The position numbers were made by a program, and so were the translations under genes. The notes under the pieces are model-generated. The model made no database searches. It saw nothing but the letters and a program-made list of their open reading frames with translations, and had not been told where the DNA came from. A DNA stretch of 64,000 nucleotides from Mucilaginibacter cryoferens (GTDB lineage: Bacteria; Bacteroidota; Bacteroidia; Sphingobacteriales; Sphingobacteriaceae): assembly GCF_014205845.1 (NCBI RefSeq), contig NZ_JACHCR010000002.1:420362-484361 (forward strand), written 5' to 3'. Shown here one piece after another: positions 34,982-44,394 of the stretch (its first letter is position 1; every line of letters starts with the position of its first letter).

Positions 34982-37099
34982 ATGAATAAGTTTATTTGTG
35001 CTGCTTTATTGTTTACTGCCTTGGGCCTAAAAGGTTTTAGCCAAACTGCCCCTAAGCCTTATGGTGTATTGCCAACCAAAGGCCAGTTAAACTGGCAGCA
35101 AATGGAAATGTATTGCATTATCCACTACGGTGTTGATGTGTATACCAACAAGGAGTGGGGCTACGGCGATGAAGATCCAAAACTGATTAATCCATCGCAG
35201 TTTAGCGCTATGCAGATTGTAGCGGCCGCCAAAGCCGGTGGTTTTAAAGGTGTGGTAGTTGTGGCTAAGCACCACGATGGTTTTTGCATTTGGCCAACTA
35301 AAACTACAACGCACAATATCTCCCAAAGCCCGTATAAAAATGGCAAAGGCGATATGATGAAAGAGTACCGCGAAGCCTGCGATAAATTGGGGATGCAATT
35401 AGGTGTTTACTGCTCGCCCTGGGACAGGAACAATGCTAACTACGGTACCGACGAATACATTAAAATTTACCGTGCCCAATTAAAAGAGTTGTATACCAAT
35501 TATGGTCCGCTGTTTATATCATGGCACGATGGCGCCAATGGTGGCGATGGCTATTACGGCGGCAAACGCGAAGCAAGGCATATAGACAGATCTACGTATT
35601 ACGGCTGGGATACTACCTGGGCTATTACCCGCAAGCTACAGCCCAATGCGGTTATATTTGGCGATGTTGGCCCCGATGTACGCTGGGTTGGCAACGAGGA
35701 AGGCCATGCAGGCGAAACCTGCTGGGCTACTTATACGCCGCATGCACCGGTAGAGGGTAAAAAACCGGGTAATGGTTTTGTAAAAGATTATGAAGGCACA
35801 GAAGGTACCCGTAACGGCGATTACTGGATGCCTGCTGAGTGTGATGTATCATTAAGACCAGGTTGGTTTTACCACAAAACGCAGGATGATGGTGTTAAAT
35901 CGCCTTATGCCTTGCTCGATCTTTATTATAAAAGTGTAGGTCGTGGTGCCGATCTTGACCTGGGTTTATCACCAGACCAGCGTGGTATTGTAAACGAGAT
36001 AGATGTAAAATCACTCACCCAATTTGGTAAATTGCTAAAGCAAACATTTGCCGTAAACCTGGCAAGTGGCGCTACATTAACAGCCAGTAATGTACGTGGG
36101 GGTAACAAAGCAAAATTTGGCCCTCAGTTTTTGTTAGATAACAACAGGTATAGTTATTGGGCTACAGATGATAAAGTAACCGCACCTAGTTTAACTATCG
36201 ATCTGCATACGCCAAAAACGTTCAATGTTATTCGCCTGCGCGAGAATATTAAATTAGGTCAGCGTATTGAAGCTTTTGAGGTTGATGCTTTTATTGCCGG
36301 TAAATGGCAGCAAATAGGTGGTGCTACCAGTATTGGTGGTAACAGGCTTATCCGGTTAACACAAAATATTACCGCAAGTAAATTGAGATTGAGGATCACC
36401 AAATCGCCTGTTTCAATTGCATTAAGCGATTTTGGGTTGTTTAAAGAGCCGGTACATTTAACCGCACCAAAAATTACCAGGAGTAAAGCGGGCGAAGTAA
36501 GTATTACAACCGAAGCGCCGGTAAGCGCTATCTATTATACTTTGAACGGAACGGAGCCAACGTTAAACTCAACAGTTTACCAAAAGCCATTTATGATAAT
36601 GGACGGCGGTATAGTTAAGGCCCGTAGTTTTGAAGGTAAAACCCAAAAAAGCGATATTACTTTTGCCTCGTTAGGTTATGCCAAGGCAGATTGGAAGGTT
36701 GTTAACGCAACGGCCGCCAATGACAACGGTAACCGTGCCGAAAATGCGATAGATGAGCATCCCGGCACAATTTATAGCACTTTGAGTAACAACGCGGCAA
36801 CCTATCCGCAGCAAATAACTGTTGATATGGGCAGCGCTCATGAAATTAAAGCTTTTGGATATTTACCAAGGCAGGATAAACAAGCGGATGGTATTGTTGA
36901 CCGCTATGTTTTTTATACCAGTACCGACGGTAAAGAATGGACTAAGGCGGCATCGGGCGAGTTTTCAAACATTAAATCGAACCCGATAGAGCAGCCTGTA
37001 GTTTTAAGCAAGCCGGTGAGCGCCAGGTATTTTAAATTTGAGGCTACGCATGTTATCGCCGGTAATGGAATTACTGTTACCGAATTAAGCGTTTATTAA
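34982..37099 (+). CDS. secreted GH29 alpha-L-fucosidase with discoidin-like domain(s)
   Basis: 705-residue exported enzyme (signal MNKFICAALLFTALGLKGFSQ). The GH29 barrel covers about 25-350. KGVVVVAKHHDGFCIWPTK (about 83-101) is the family hallmark, YCSPWDRN lies near 143, and FISWHDGANGG carries the likely nucleophile Asp (about 184). GRGADLDLGLSPDQRG ends the barrel. F5/8 type C (discoidin)-like sandwich regions follow at about 360-480 and 575-705, separated by a chitobiase C-like segment (SAIYYTLNGTEPTLNST). GH29 removes alpha-linked fucose with retention. The architecture is that of Bacteroidota GH29 enzymes acting on alpha-1,3/1,4-fucosylated glycans, an inference from domain order. Confidence 0.94.
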   Translation: MNKFICAALLFTALGLKGFSQTAPKPYGVLPTKGQLNWQQMEMYCIIHYGVDVYTNKEWGYGDEDPKLINPSQFSAMQIVAAAKAGGFKGVVVVAKHHDGFCIWPTKTTTHNISQSPYKNGKGDMMKEYREACDKLGMQLGVYCSPWDRNNANYGTDEYIKIYRAQLKELYTNYGPLFISWHDGANGGDGYYGGKREARHIDRSTYYGWDTTWAITRKLQPNAVIFGDVGPDVRWVGNEEGHAGETCWATYTPHAPVEGKKPGNGFVKDYEGTEGTRNGDYWMPAECDVSLRPGWFYHKTQDDGVKSPYALLDLYYKSVGRGADLDLGLSPDQRGIVNEIDVKSLTQFGKLLKQTFAVNLASGATLTASNVRGGNKAKFGPQFLLDNNRYSYWATDDKVTAPSLTIDLHTPKTFNVIRLRENIKLGQRIEAFEVDAFIAGKWQQIGGATSIGGNRLIRLTQNITASKLRLRITKSPVSIALSDFGLFKEPVHLTAPKITRSKAGEVSITTEAPVSAIYYTLNGTEPTLNSTVYQKPFMIMDGGIVKARSFEGKTQKSDITFASLGYAKADWKVVNATAANDNGNRAENAIDEHPGTIYSTLSNNAATYPQQITVDMGSAHEIKAFGYLPRQDKQADGIVDRYVFYTSTDGKEWTKAASGEFSNIKSNPIEQPVVLSKPVSARYFKFEATHVIAGNGITVTELSVY

Positions 37100-37171
37100 T
37101 AAACTATTAAGTGCCGGGGTTTATGTTTGCAGGGTATTATAAACCACGTTACTATTATCTATAAATTACTA

Positions 37172-39445
37172 ATGAAAAAACAGATCTGTTTAGCCGGGGT
37201 ACTGGCGTTTTTTAGCTTAAGTTCATTTAGCCAGTCGCACAAAAAAGCGGCTGCTGCTACGCCTGTAAGTTTTACCAAATATGTTGATCCATATATTGGT
37301 ACCGGCTTTCACGGGCATGTTTTTGTTGGCGCCAACGTTCCTTTTGGCGCGGTGCAGCTGGGGCCAACCAACCTGAGTGAAGGGTGGGATTGGTGCTCGG
37401 GCTATCATATTTCCGATTCAACCATTGTCGGCTTTCAGCATACCCACCTGAGTGGTACGGGTATTGGCGATTTGGGCGACATTTCTTTTATGCCCACAAC
37501 CGGCCCCATAAAAACCTACAAAGGCGGATTAAAAAGCATGCAAAGTGGTTACGTATCGTTGTTTAGTCATAACGACGAAGTAGTTAAACCCGGATATTAT
37601 AAAGTTAAACTTAAACGCTACGATATTGGCGTGGAGCTTACTGCCAGTACCAGGGTAGGCATGCATAAATATACTTTCCCGGCATCAAAAGATGCCCACA
37701 TTGTGATAGATCTGCAAGAGGGTATAGGCTGGGATAAGGCTTATGAAACCTATATTAAACAGGAAGATAAATATACCATCAGCGGTTACCGTTTTTCAAA
37801 AGGTTGGGCTGTTGATCAGCGTATTTACTTTACCGCGGTTTTCTCGAAACCGATAAAAACTTTTACCGTTTATGATAGCACTGCTAAAGCGGGCACCCAG
37901 GTAAAAGGAGCCAAAGTAAAAGGTGTAATAAGTTTTGAAACTGCTAAAGGCGAAGTGGTATACGCCAAAGTTGGTATCTCGCCTGTAAGCTCGGCTAACG
38001 CGATGTTGAACATTAAAGCCGAAATACCGGGCTGGGATTTTAATAAAGTTGCCGCTGATGCCGACAAAGCCTGGAACACGCAACTGGGTAAAATCAGCAT
38101 TAAAGCCGATTCTTTATCACAGATGAAAAAGTTTTATACTTCTTTCTATCACTCCATGATAGCGCCATCTATATTTAATGATGTAAACGGCGATTATTGG
38201 GGTACAGATAAAAAAGTGCACAAAAATGTAGGTTTTAATAACGTTACCACATTCTCGTTATGGGATACCTACAGGTCTAACAATCCCTTGTCTACCATTA
38301 TCCATCCGGAGCATACCAATGATATGATTAACTCTATGCTGGCTATTTATCAGCAGCAGGGTACTTTACCAACATGGCATTTAATGGCCAACGAAACCAA
38401 TTGCATGGTTGGCTATAGTGCCGTGCCGGTTGTTGCTGATGCATTGCTTAAAGGCTATAAAGGTTTTGATGCCAACCTGGCTTATGAGGCTATGAAAACA
38501 ACAGCCATGCAGGATGCCCGGGGTGTTAAATACGTTAAAAAGTATGGATTTATTCCTGCCGATAGCTCCAGAGAGTCAGTTTCGATGGGATTAGAATATG
38601 CTGTTGACGACTGGTGCCTTGCACAGGTTGCCAAAAAATTAGGTAAAACGGCCGACTACGAATACTTTAGTAAGCGCGGCCAGTATTATAAAAACTATTA
38701 CGATCCTAAAGCTGGCTTTATGCGTGGCCGCCTTTCAGAAACTGCCTGGCGTACGCCTTATAGTCCGTTTATTTCTATTCATGAAACCGGCGACTTTACC
38801 GAAGGCAACGGTTGGGAGTATACTTTCCTGGTTCCCCAGGATGTTGAAGGCATGATAACTATGTTGGGCGGAAAAGACAAGTTTAATATCAAACTCGATT
38901 CTTTGTTTATAGCGCAGGGCGATATGGGTGCGTTTAAATCGCCCGATGTATCTGGTTTAATAGGCCAGTACGCTCACGGTAACGAGCCGAGCCATCCGAT
39001 GGCTTATTATTATAATTACTCTGGTCAGCCATGGAAAACCGCTGCCAAAGTGCGTTACATCTTAGATGATTTTTATACCGATAAGCCAGACGGTGTTATA
39101 GGCAACGAAGATGTTGGTCAAATGTCGGCCTGGTATGTATTATCGGCCCTTGGCTTTTACCCGGTTAACCCGGCCAATGGTCTGTATGTATTTGGCAGTC
39201 CGGTTATTACCGAGGCTACATTGAAATTGCAAGGCAATAAAACATTTCATATTGTTGTAAAGAACAATGGTCCTAAAAATATGTATATCAACGCCATGAA
39301 ATTAAATGGTGTTAACTACACCAAAACCTATTTTGCCCACAAAACGCTGATGAACGGCGGCCAACTGGAAATTACCATGGGCGATAAGCCAGGTACAGTT
39401 TGGGGAGTAGGTGATGCCAATAAAGCGGTATCGGTGTTGAAATAA
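37172..39445 (+). CDS. secreted GH92 alpha-mannosidase
   Basis: 757-residue exported enzyme. The ATG at 37172 starts a clear signal peptide (MKKQICLAGVLAFFSLSSFSQ); an earlier TTG at 37127 would only add a non-signal leader. Marks of GH92 are DPYIGTGFHGHVFVGANVPFG near the N-terminus, QHTHLSGTG, the barrel stretch LPTWHLMANETNCMVGYSA (about 409-427, acidic residues of the catalytic and Ca site), EYTFLVPQDVEGM, and EDVGQMSAWYVLSALGF. GH92 enzymes are Ca-dependent inverting exo-alpha-mannosidases, usually alpha-1,2 or 1,3/1,4, acting on high-mannose glycans. It is the last gene of the GH20-GH29-GH92 set, closed by the terminator at 39463. Confidence 0.95.
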   Translation: MKKQICLAGVLAFFSLSSFSQSHKKAAAATPVSFTKYVDPYIGTGFHGHVFVGANVPFGAVQLGPTNLSEGWDWCSGYHISDSTIVGFQHTHLSGTGIGDLGDISFMPTTGPIKTYKGGLKSMQSGYVSLFSHNDEVVKPGYYKVKLKRYDIGVELTASTRVGMHKYTFPASKDAHIVIDLQEGIGWDKAYETYIKQEDKYTISGYRFSKGWAVDQRIYFTAVFSKPIKTFTVYDSTAKAGTQVKGAKVKGVISFETAKGEVVYAKVGISPVSSANAMLNIKAEIPGWDFNKVAADADKAWNTQLGKISIKADSLSQMKKFYTSFYHSMIAPSIFNDVNGDYWGTDKKVHKNVGFNNVTTFSLWDTYRSNNPLSTIIHPEHTNDMINSMLAIYQQQGTLPTWHLMANETNCMVGYSAVPVVADALLKGYKGFDANLAYEAMKTTAMQDARGVKYVKKYGFIPADSSRESVSMGLEYAVDDWCLAQVAKKLGKTADYEYFSKRGQYYKNYYDPKAGFMRGRLSETAWRTPYSPFISIHETGDFTEGNGWEYTFLVPQDVEGMITMLGGKDKFNIKLDSLFIAQGDMGAFKSPDVSGLIGQYAHGNEPSHPMAYYYNYSGQPWKTAAKVRYILDDFYTDKPDGVIGNEDVGQMSAWYVLSALGFYPVNPANGLYVFGSPVITEATLKLQGNKTFHIVVKNNGPKNMYINAMKLNGVNYTKTYFAHKTLMNGGQLEITMGDKPGTVWGVGDANKAVSVLK

Positions 39446-39462
39446 CTTCAACTAATTCTCAA

Positions 39463-39501
39463 AGAAAAGTCATGCCGAACTTGTATCGGCATGACTTTTC
39501 T
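39463..39501. terminator. strong bidirectional terminator
   Basis: A perfect 16-bp stem, AGAAAAGTCATGCCGA (39463-39478) with its complement at 39486-39501, with a 7-base loop and T-rich ends in both directions. It lies between the converging GH92 and L,D-transpeptidase genes and serves both. Confidence 0.9.
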
Positions 39502-39505
39502 CATT

Positions 39506-41161
39506 TTAATACTTTCCATTACCCGATAATATCATGGAAGCCAGCTGCTCATCCCTATCGTAAATATCCTTACGAAAGTTCAGTTTGTTACTTCTATCGG
39601 TAAAAGCAGTAAAATAGGCTATAAATACCGGCACCTTTTGTTTGAGCGTTATGGTTTGTTCTTTACCCAGGTGCATGGCCTTATTGATCCTGTCGGCGGT
39701 CCAGGTGGTGTCATATTTTAATAAAAACGCGGCTAATTTTGCCGGTTCGCCAACCCGGATACAACCGTGACTAAATGCCCGCGATGATTCGCCGAATAAT
39801 GATCTGGATGGGGTATCGTGTAAATAAATGCTGTAACTGTTTGGGAACAGAAATTTTACCAATCCTAACGAATTTGCCGGGCCGGGCTTTTGCTTTATTA
39901 CCGGTAATCCGTTCTGTTTGCCGGTAATTATCATATTGTGCTTATTGATATAATTGGCGTTCCTGCGCATCTCTGGCAATACCTCGTTACGGATGATGCT
40001 CTCAGGCAAATTCCAAAACGGGCTGAACACTACATACTGCATCTGCCCATAAAATATAACCGTTTGATGTACCTTTTGCCCCACCACCACATTGCAGCTC
40101 CACAATAAACTATCGGCATGATAAACATGTAACTTAAACTCGGGGATATTAACGGCAAGGTAATCGGTATTTAAGCTTATCGGCAGCCACCGGCAACGTT
40201 CCATATTCACGATGATTTGGCGGATGCGGGTTTTGAGCGATACATTCATCTCGGCAATAGTACCCGGGCCGGGCAGGCCGTCGGCAGTTAAGCCAAATCG
40301 CAGCTGAAACTGTTTTAGGGCATTTTGTAATTCATCATCAAATACGTTACTAACAGTGTCGCCCTTAAAATCTTCTAACTTAAAAAGCCTGGTTTTAATG
40401 AGTGTAATTACAGCCGAAGAATCGCCGGGCTTCAATCCTTTAGCCGATGGTATAGCTGTCCACTTTTCTTTTATATCCAAGGCGCGGTACTTAGCCAGGT
40501 AGTTTTTCAGGAGATCGTACTGCCTGTAAACCGGTTCTGACAAGGTACTGCCTGTTTTGGGTTTAGTTAATAAGGTATCCAGGTAATCGTTATATGACAT
40601 TTTTTTGCGGGGCAAAAACCAGTTAACGGCCTTACTTGTAGAATCGCTCATGCCCTGGAAAGCCATTTTCGAAAACACAAAGTATTGGGCGGTAAGCATC
40701 AGCTCTGTAGCAATATCCGGCTTGCTATTTTTAGCTTTTGGATGCGCATCAAACACCAGCGAATCCAAAGCCTTTGGATAGGGGATAGCTTTGTAAATTC
40801 CTTCGGTTTGTAAATTGTTCAATCTATCAGACAGGTTACCTGCCTGCTCAATCAGCTGGCCTTTATTATACCAGGCGTAAGCAAATTTACGCTTACTGTA
40901 AAACAGGTTGATATCTTTTGCATAAGGCCCAAATGCTGGGTGGTTTTTAAGGAAAGTAATAAGCAGCGTACTATCAAACGAGGCATCCGTTTGATCGCTA
41001 AAGCTGCCTGGAATGGTTTTGTTCCACTCTTTTACTGCTTTCTTTTTTAGCGAGTCGGTTTTTGATTGTTGTTTGTGCTTAACTGTACGATTGCAGCTTA
41101 AAGTTAAGAAAATGAATGATATAAGTAGTAATGAGTTATGCGGATAAGGCCACTTTAGCAT
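39506..41161 (-). CDS. L,D-transpeptidase lipoprotein (YcbB/LdtD-like)
   Basis: 551-residue cell-envelope protein. The N-terminus ends in a lipobox (FLTLSC, Cys about 23), so it is a likely lipoprotein. A catalytic-domain-like and scaffold helical part (about 60-235) is followed by a peptidoglycan-binding domain 1 (about 235-310: FQLRFGLTADGLPGPGTIAEMN). The YkuD catalytic domain spans about 335-510, with YLHDTPSRSLFGESSRAFSHGCIRV, where HxCIRV-type Cys (in SHGCIRV) is the nucleophile. These enzymes make 3-3 cross-links or attach proteins to peptidoglycan. It converges on the GH92 gene and shares its terminator. The upstream 419-bp region separates it from a divergent leader. Confidence 0.92.
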   Translation of the reverse strand: MLKWPYPHNSLLLISFIFLTLSCNRTVKHKQQSKTDSLKKKAVKEWNKTIPGSFSDQTDASFDSTLLITFLKNHPAFGPYAKDINLFYSKRKFAYAWYNKGQLIEQAGNLSDRLNNLQTEGIYKAIPYPKALDSLVFDAHPKAKNSKPDIATELMLTAQYFVFSKMAFQGMSDSTSKAVNWFLPRKKMSYNDYLDTLLTKPKTGSTLSEPVYRQYDLLKNYLAKYRALDIKEKWTAIPSAKGLKPGDSSAVITLIKTRLFKLEDFKGDTVSNVFDDELQNALKQFQLRFGLTADGLPGPGTIAEMNVSLKTRIRQIIVNMERCRWLPISLNTDYLAVNIPEFKLHVYHADSLLWSCNVVVGQKVHQTVIFYGQMQYVVFSPFWNLPESIIRNEVLPEMRRNANYINKHNMIITGKQNGLPVIKQKPGPANSLGLVKFLFPNSYSIYLHDTPSRSLFGESSRAFSHGCIRVGEPAKLAAFLLKYDTTWTADRINKAMHLGKEQTITLKQKVPVFIAYFTAFTDRSNKLNFRKDIYDRDEQLASMILSGNGKY

Positions 41162-41244
41162 AGATGTTTTTTGTTTGTAAGATAGATAAATAAGAAAAAA
41201 TAAAATATTTATAAAAATGTATACTAATTATATAGACATTGTAG

Positions 41245-41252
41245 TATATTTG
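41245..41252 (+). promoter_or_regulatory. -7 box TATATTTG
   Basis: Exact TAnnTTTG match 19 bp before the first mini-ORF (41271), placing the transcript start roughly at 41258. This makes both mini-ORFs part of the leader of the 41581-44394 genes. Confidence 0.5.
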
Positions 41253-41270
41253 TTTCATCAAATCAAAAGC

Positions 41271-41357
41271 ATGTTTGTAAACACAGTTAAATATACTTTA
41301 AATCAATCATTAAGTGCCAAGGCATTTAATGGTATGTTGTGTATGTGTTGTTGTTGA
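41271..41357 (+). CDS. leader peptide candidate, 28 aa, ends LCMCCC
   Basis: A short frame beginning MFVNTVKYTLNQ and ending GMLCMCCC followed by TGA. Four of the last five residues are cysteine. It starts about 13 bases after the predicted transcript start. A run of Cys codons at the very end of a leader is what a cysteine-sensing ribosome-stalling attenuator would look like, as is known from actinobacterial cysteine genes. That it works this way here is inference. No family recognised. Confidence 0.5.
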   Translation: MFVNTVKYTLNQSLSAKAFNGMLCMCCC

Positions 41358-41425
41358 TCTGCTTCCTCTCCAAAACCCCCGATCAATCAAAAAGTTTACC
41401 GGCCTTAATATTTAATATATATTTT

Positions 41426-41518
41426 ATGAACGCTTATCTGAAAAATCAAATGAAAACGCCATCAACAGGTGGGCTTGCTCATTATAGTGAGGTAATATAT
41501 GGGTTATGCCGTTGTTGA
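41426..41518 (+). CDS. second leader peptide candidate, 30 aa, ends LCRC
   Basis: A 30-residue frame beginning MNAYLKNQMKTPSTGG and ending VIYGLCRC, then TGA. It lies 68 bp after the first mini-ORF and 62 bp before the peroxiredoxin-like gene. Like the first, it has its only cysteines at the extreme C-terminus. The shared trait, despite no sequence similarity elsewhere, argues for a function in the tail codons or a small Cys peptide. Translation is not proven. Confidence 0.42.
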   Translation: MNAYLKNQMKTPSTGGLAHYSEVIYGLCRC

Positions 41519-41580
41519 AGATGAGTATTGATCATCGCCCCCAACAAAAATAATTTATACACCCATTACGCTATTACAAA

Positions 41581-42222
41581 ATGTTAACCTCCAATAATAA
41601 GTACCCGTTTTTTGATCTATCAGAAATTGTTGCCGATAATGATATTCCATTTAAACCATACCAGGCTTTAAAACCTATAAAAGCCGGTAACTATATTCCC
41701 GATCTTAAATTTTCTAATGATTATACGCGCTGGCAGTCGTTCTTTAACGGCGCGCAAACCCACGGCCCTATATCATTAAGGCAATTACTAAAAAAGCCAC
41801 TGGTTATAGCCTTTTACTCGCATCATTGGAAAGAACAGGGTTTTGAACTGTTAAACCAGCTTAATAATATTCAGCAGGAAATTAAGGCTAATGGTGGCGG
41901 TTTGCTTGTCATCAGCGATGAGCGTACCGATCAGCTTGCTAAAATAGCCTGGGAAAATAGTTTCACCCTCAACTTCTATCACGATGAGGAGAAGAACATC
42001 GCCCAGATCTTCCGGATCTATTCTGAAAGTGACCCGGTTTGGAACAGGTTTTCGGGTATAGATGCGAATGTCCCTTTGTTGGCGACCTACATCATAGATG
42101 CCGGCAAGCAGGTTATATACAACCACATTGATCTTGACTTTTTAGGGACTTTCTCTGGCGAAGATATTATCTCGTCTGTGTATGAATCGGCACTGATAGC
42201 TAACAGCAGGAAATCTGCCTGA
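41581..42222 (+). CDS. peroxiredoxin/AhpC-TSA-like protein lacking the active cysteine
   Basis: 213-residue protein with a thioredoxin fold of the redoxin type. The strand [15 protein letters not shown] (about 77-91) is where peroxiredoxins have the peroxidatic Cys (FxPxxxTxxCT), but no Cys is present there or anywhere in the protein. The rest of the fold is intact ([37 protein letters not shown]). It has no signal peptide. It may be a non-catalytic or partner-dependent redox protein. It is followed 31 bp later by a carbonic anhydrase, so the two are likely one transcript, with the Cys-tailed mini-ORFs in its leader. Confidence 0.75.
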   Translation: MLTSNNKYPFFDLSEIVADNDIPFKPYQALKPIKAGNYIPDLKFSNDYTRWQSFFNGAQTHGPISLRQLLKKPLVIAFYSHHWKEQGFELLNQLNNIQQEIKANGGGLLVISDERTDQLAKIAWENSFTLNFYHDEEKNIAQIFRIYSESDPVWNRFSGIDANVPLLATYIIDAGKQVIYNHIDLDFLGTFSGEDIISSVYESALIANSRKSA

Positions 42223-42253
42223 TAATTTACCAAACATCAAAAAAACTAAAATC

Positions 42254-42871
42254 ATGTCAAACGCTATAGATGAACTTGAAAAAGTAAAAACCAGGGTACA
42301 TCAGCAGGTGCTTTCGGCCAATAACGAATATGTAAAGCATTTTGGCGATAAAGGTGAACTTACTATTCCGCCTGCCCGCCAGTTTGCAATACTTACCTGT
42401 ATGGATGCCCGTTTAGATCCGGCTAAATATGCGGGTTTGGCAGAGGGGGATGCCCACGTTATCCGCAATGCGGGCGGTCGTGCAAGTGACGATGCTATAC
42501 GGTCGTTGGTTATTTCCCATAAGCTACTGGGCACCAAAGAGTGGTTTGTGATTCATCATACAGATTGTGGCATGGGTTTGTTTACCGATGATGTTATTCG
42601 CAACCTGCTATCTAAAAGCCTGAAAACGGCCACAGTTGATGAAAACGGTTGGCGTAATACCGAAGAAAGCGGCGGATCTGATGAAGCTAATCACATCGCG
42701 TTCCTCACCTTTAAAAATCTGGAGGCGAGTGTTGTGGAAGATGTAGAACGAATCAGGAACCATCCGTTAGTTGCCGGGCATATTCCCATTTATGGTTATG
42801 TGTACGACGTAAGATCGGGCAAGTTGATTGAGGTAAAAGATGCCACACATGCCGGCGAGGTTTTAAACTAA
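42254..42871 (+). CDS. beta-class carbonic anhydrase
   Basis: 205-residue cytoplasmic enzyme. The zinc ligands are visible: Cys in LTCMDARLD (about 49), with the Asp-Arg dyad beside it, and His-x2-Cys in [10 protein letters not shown] (about 102-105). [21 protein letters not shown] is the substrate-channel region. The protein interconverts CO2 and bicarbonate. Its length and motif spacing match the small bacterial beta-CA-like branch that also includes carbonyl-sulfide or CS2 hydrolases, so another thiol-related substrate is not excluded. It lies between the redoxin-like gene (31 bp) and an FAD oxidoreductase (62 bp). Confidence 0.9.
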   Translation: MSNAIDELEKVKTRVHQQVLSANNEYVKHFGDKGELTIPPARQFAILTCMDARLDPAKYAGLAEGDAHVIRNAGGRASDDAIRSLVISHKLLGTKEWFVIHHTDCGMGLFTDDVIRNLLSKSLKTATVDENGWRNTEESGGSDEANHIAFLTFKNLEASVVEDVERIRNHPLVAGHIPIYGYVYDVRSGKLIEVKDATHAGEVLN

Positions 42872-42933
42872 ACTATATCTAAGTAAAAGCGTTAATTTGG
42901 ATACCTTAGAGGTATATAACCTCTGCACTATAC

Positions 42934-44394
42934 ATGAAGCTTGAAAAGCGCGATTACGATGCGATAATAGTAGGATCGGGGCCCAATGGGCTGGCAGCAG
43001 CCATATTTTTACAGCAGCAGGGATTATCGGTACTGCTGGTAGAAGGCAAAAACGAGATAGGAGGAGGGCTGCGTACTGCCGAACTTACCCTGCCCGGTTT
43101 TAAGCACGATATCTGCTCTGCTATTCATCCGCTTGCCGTAGGTTCGCCTTATTTTGAAACGTTGCCGCTTGCACAGCACGGCCTCGAATATATATTTCCT
43201 GAAACAGCCGCTGCCCATCCTTTTGATGATGGAACAGCGGCTGTTTTGTTAAAGTCGGTGGAGGATACTGCCCGGTTACTTGGTGCCGATGAGCAGGCCT
43301 ATCTAAATTTGATGAGGCCGGTGGTTAAAAATTGGCCACTGATTGCTGCCGATGTATTGGGGCCGCTTCATTTCCCGAAGCATCCATTACTGATGGCACA
43401 GTTTGGTTTGCCGGCTATTACCCCATCTACTTTATTGGCTAAAAGGTTTAAGACAAAGAAAGCCAAAGGCTTAATTGGCGGAATGGCGGCACATTCTATT
43501 CAACCCCTAACCAATATAGCCACATCGGCAATTGCGCTGGTATTGATGGCCCAGGGGCATTTAAAAGGTTGGCCGGTACCCAAAGGCGGCTCGCAACAAA
43601 TTGCTACTGCGCTGGCCTCTTATTTTACGTCAATAGGCGGTAAAATAGAAACCAATTTTTATATTCAATCATTAGATCAATTGCCATCTGCACATGCCGT
43701 GTTGTTTGATATTACCCCAAAACAGCTTTTAAAGATAGCCGGGCATAAATTCTCGTCGATATACAAATGGCAGCTGGAGCGCTATCGTTATGGCGCGGGG
43801 GTGTTTAAGGTAGACTGGGCGTTGGATGCGCCTATTCCATTTAAAGCCGAAGCCGTTAAACAGGCGGGGACTGTACACATTGGCAACACGTTTGAAGAAA
43901 TTGCCGATGGCGAACAGCTCATCTGGCAGGGCGGACACCCCGATAAGCCATATGTGCTTTTAGCGCAGCAAAGTATATTTGACAGATCGCGTGCTCCTGA
44001 AGGAAAACATACCGCCTGGGGCTATTGCCACGTACCCAATGGGTCTGTTAAAGATATGACCAGCATTATTGAGCGGCAGGTAGAGCGTTTTGCCCCTGGT
44101 TTTAGGGATACCATATTAGCAAAACATACATTTAACACGGTCCAGTTAGAGGAGTACAATCCTAACTATATAGGTGGTGATATCAACGGCGGCGTAATAG
44201 ATATAGGCCAGTTGTTCACCCGGCCTGTATTACGCGCTTCTCCTTACACCACATCGGCTAAAGGGCTTTACATTTGTTCTTCATCAACCCCGCCGGGCGG
44301 AGGTGTGCATGGCATGTGTGGGTACCATGCGGCTAAAAAAGCGCTGAAGGATATTTGGAACAGAAGCCCCACCCAAAGCCTCTCCGCTGATTAG
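42934..44394 (+). CDS. phytoene-desaturase-like NAD(P)/FAD-dependent oxidoreductase
   Basis: 486-residue flavoprotein. The N-terminal dinucleotide site is DAIIVGSGPNGLAAAIFLQQ (about 8-27), followed by VEGKNEIGGGLRT, the GG-motif of amine-oxidase/phytoene-desaturase proteins. The C-terminal FAD contact is KGLYICSSSTPPGGGVHGMCG (about 446-466). Bacterial members of this COG1233 branch are often annotated as phytoene dehydrogenase-like, though the substrates are mostly unknown. No carotenoid genes are next to it. The final residues (SPTQSLSAD) are encoded inside the terminator hairpin that starts at 44364, an unusual overlap of coding and stop signals. Confidence 0.88.
   Translation: MKLEKRDYDAIIVGSGPNGLAAAIFLQQQGLSVLLVEGKNEIGGGLRTAELTLPGFKHDICSAIHPLAVGSPYFETLPLAQHGLEYIFPETAAAHPFDDGTAAVLLKSVEDTARLLGADEQAYLNLMRPVVKNWPLIAADVLGPLHFPKHPLLMAQFGLPAITPSTLLAKRFKTKKAKGLIGGMAAHSIQPLTNIATSAIALVLMAQGHLKGWPVPKGGSQQIATALASYFTSIGGKIETNFYIQSLDQLPSAHAVLFDITPKQLLKIAGHKFSSIYKWQLERYRYGAGVFKVDWALDAPIPFKAEAVKQAGTVHIGNTFEEIADGEQLIWQGGHPDKPYVLLAQQSIFDRSRAPEGKHTAWGYCHVPNGSVKDMTSIIERQVERFAPGFRDTILAKHTFNTVQLEEYNPNYIGGDINGGVIDIGQLFTRPVLRASPYTTSAKGLYICSSSTPPGGGVHGMCGYHAAKKALKDIWNRSPTQSLSAD

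Larger units (their letters stand above)
41162..41580. other. 419-bp intergenic region with promoter and two mini-ORFs
   Basis: Between the L,D-transpeptidase (minus) and the peroxiredoxin-like gene (plus). It contains a -7 box (41245), two tiny reading frames with cysteine-rich ends (41271 and 41426) and AT-rich spacers. No strong hairpin is evident by eye between the mini-ORFs and 41581. Confidence 0.7.
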
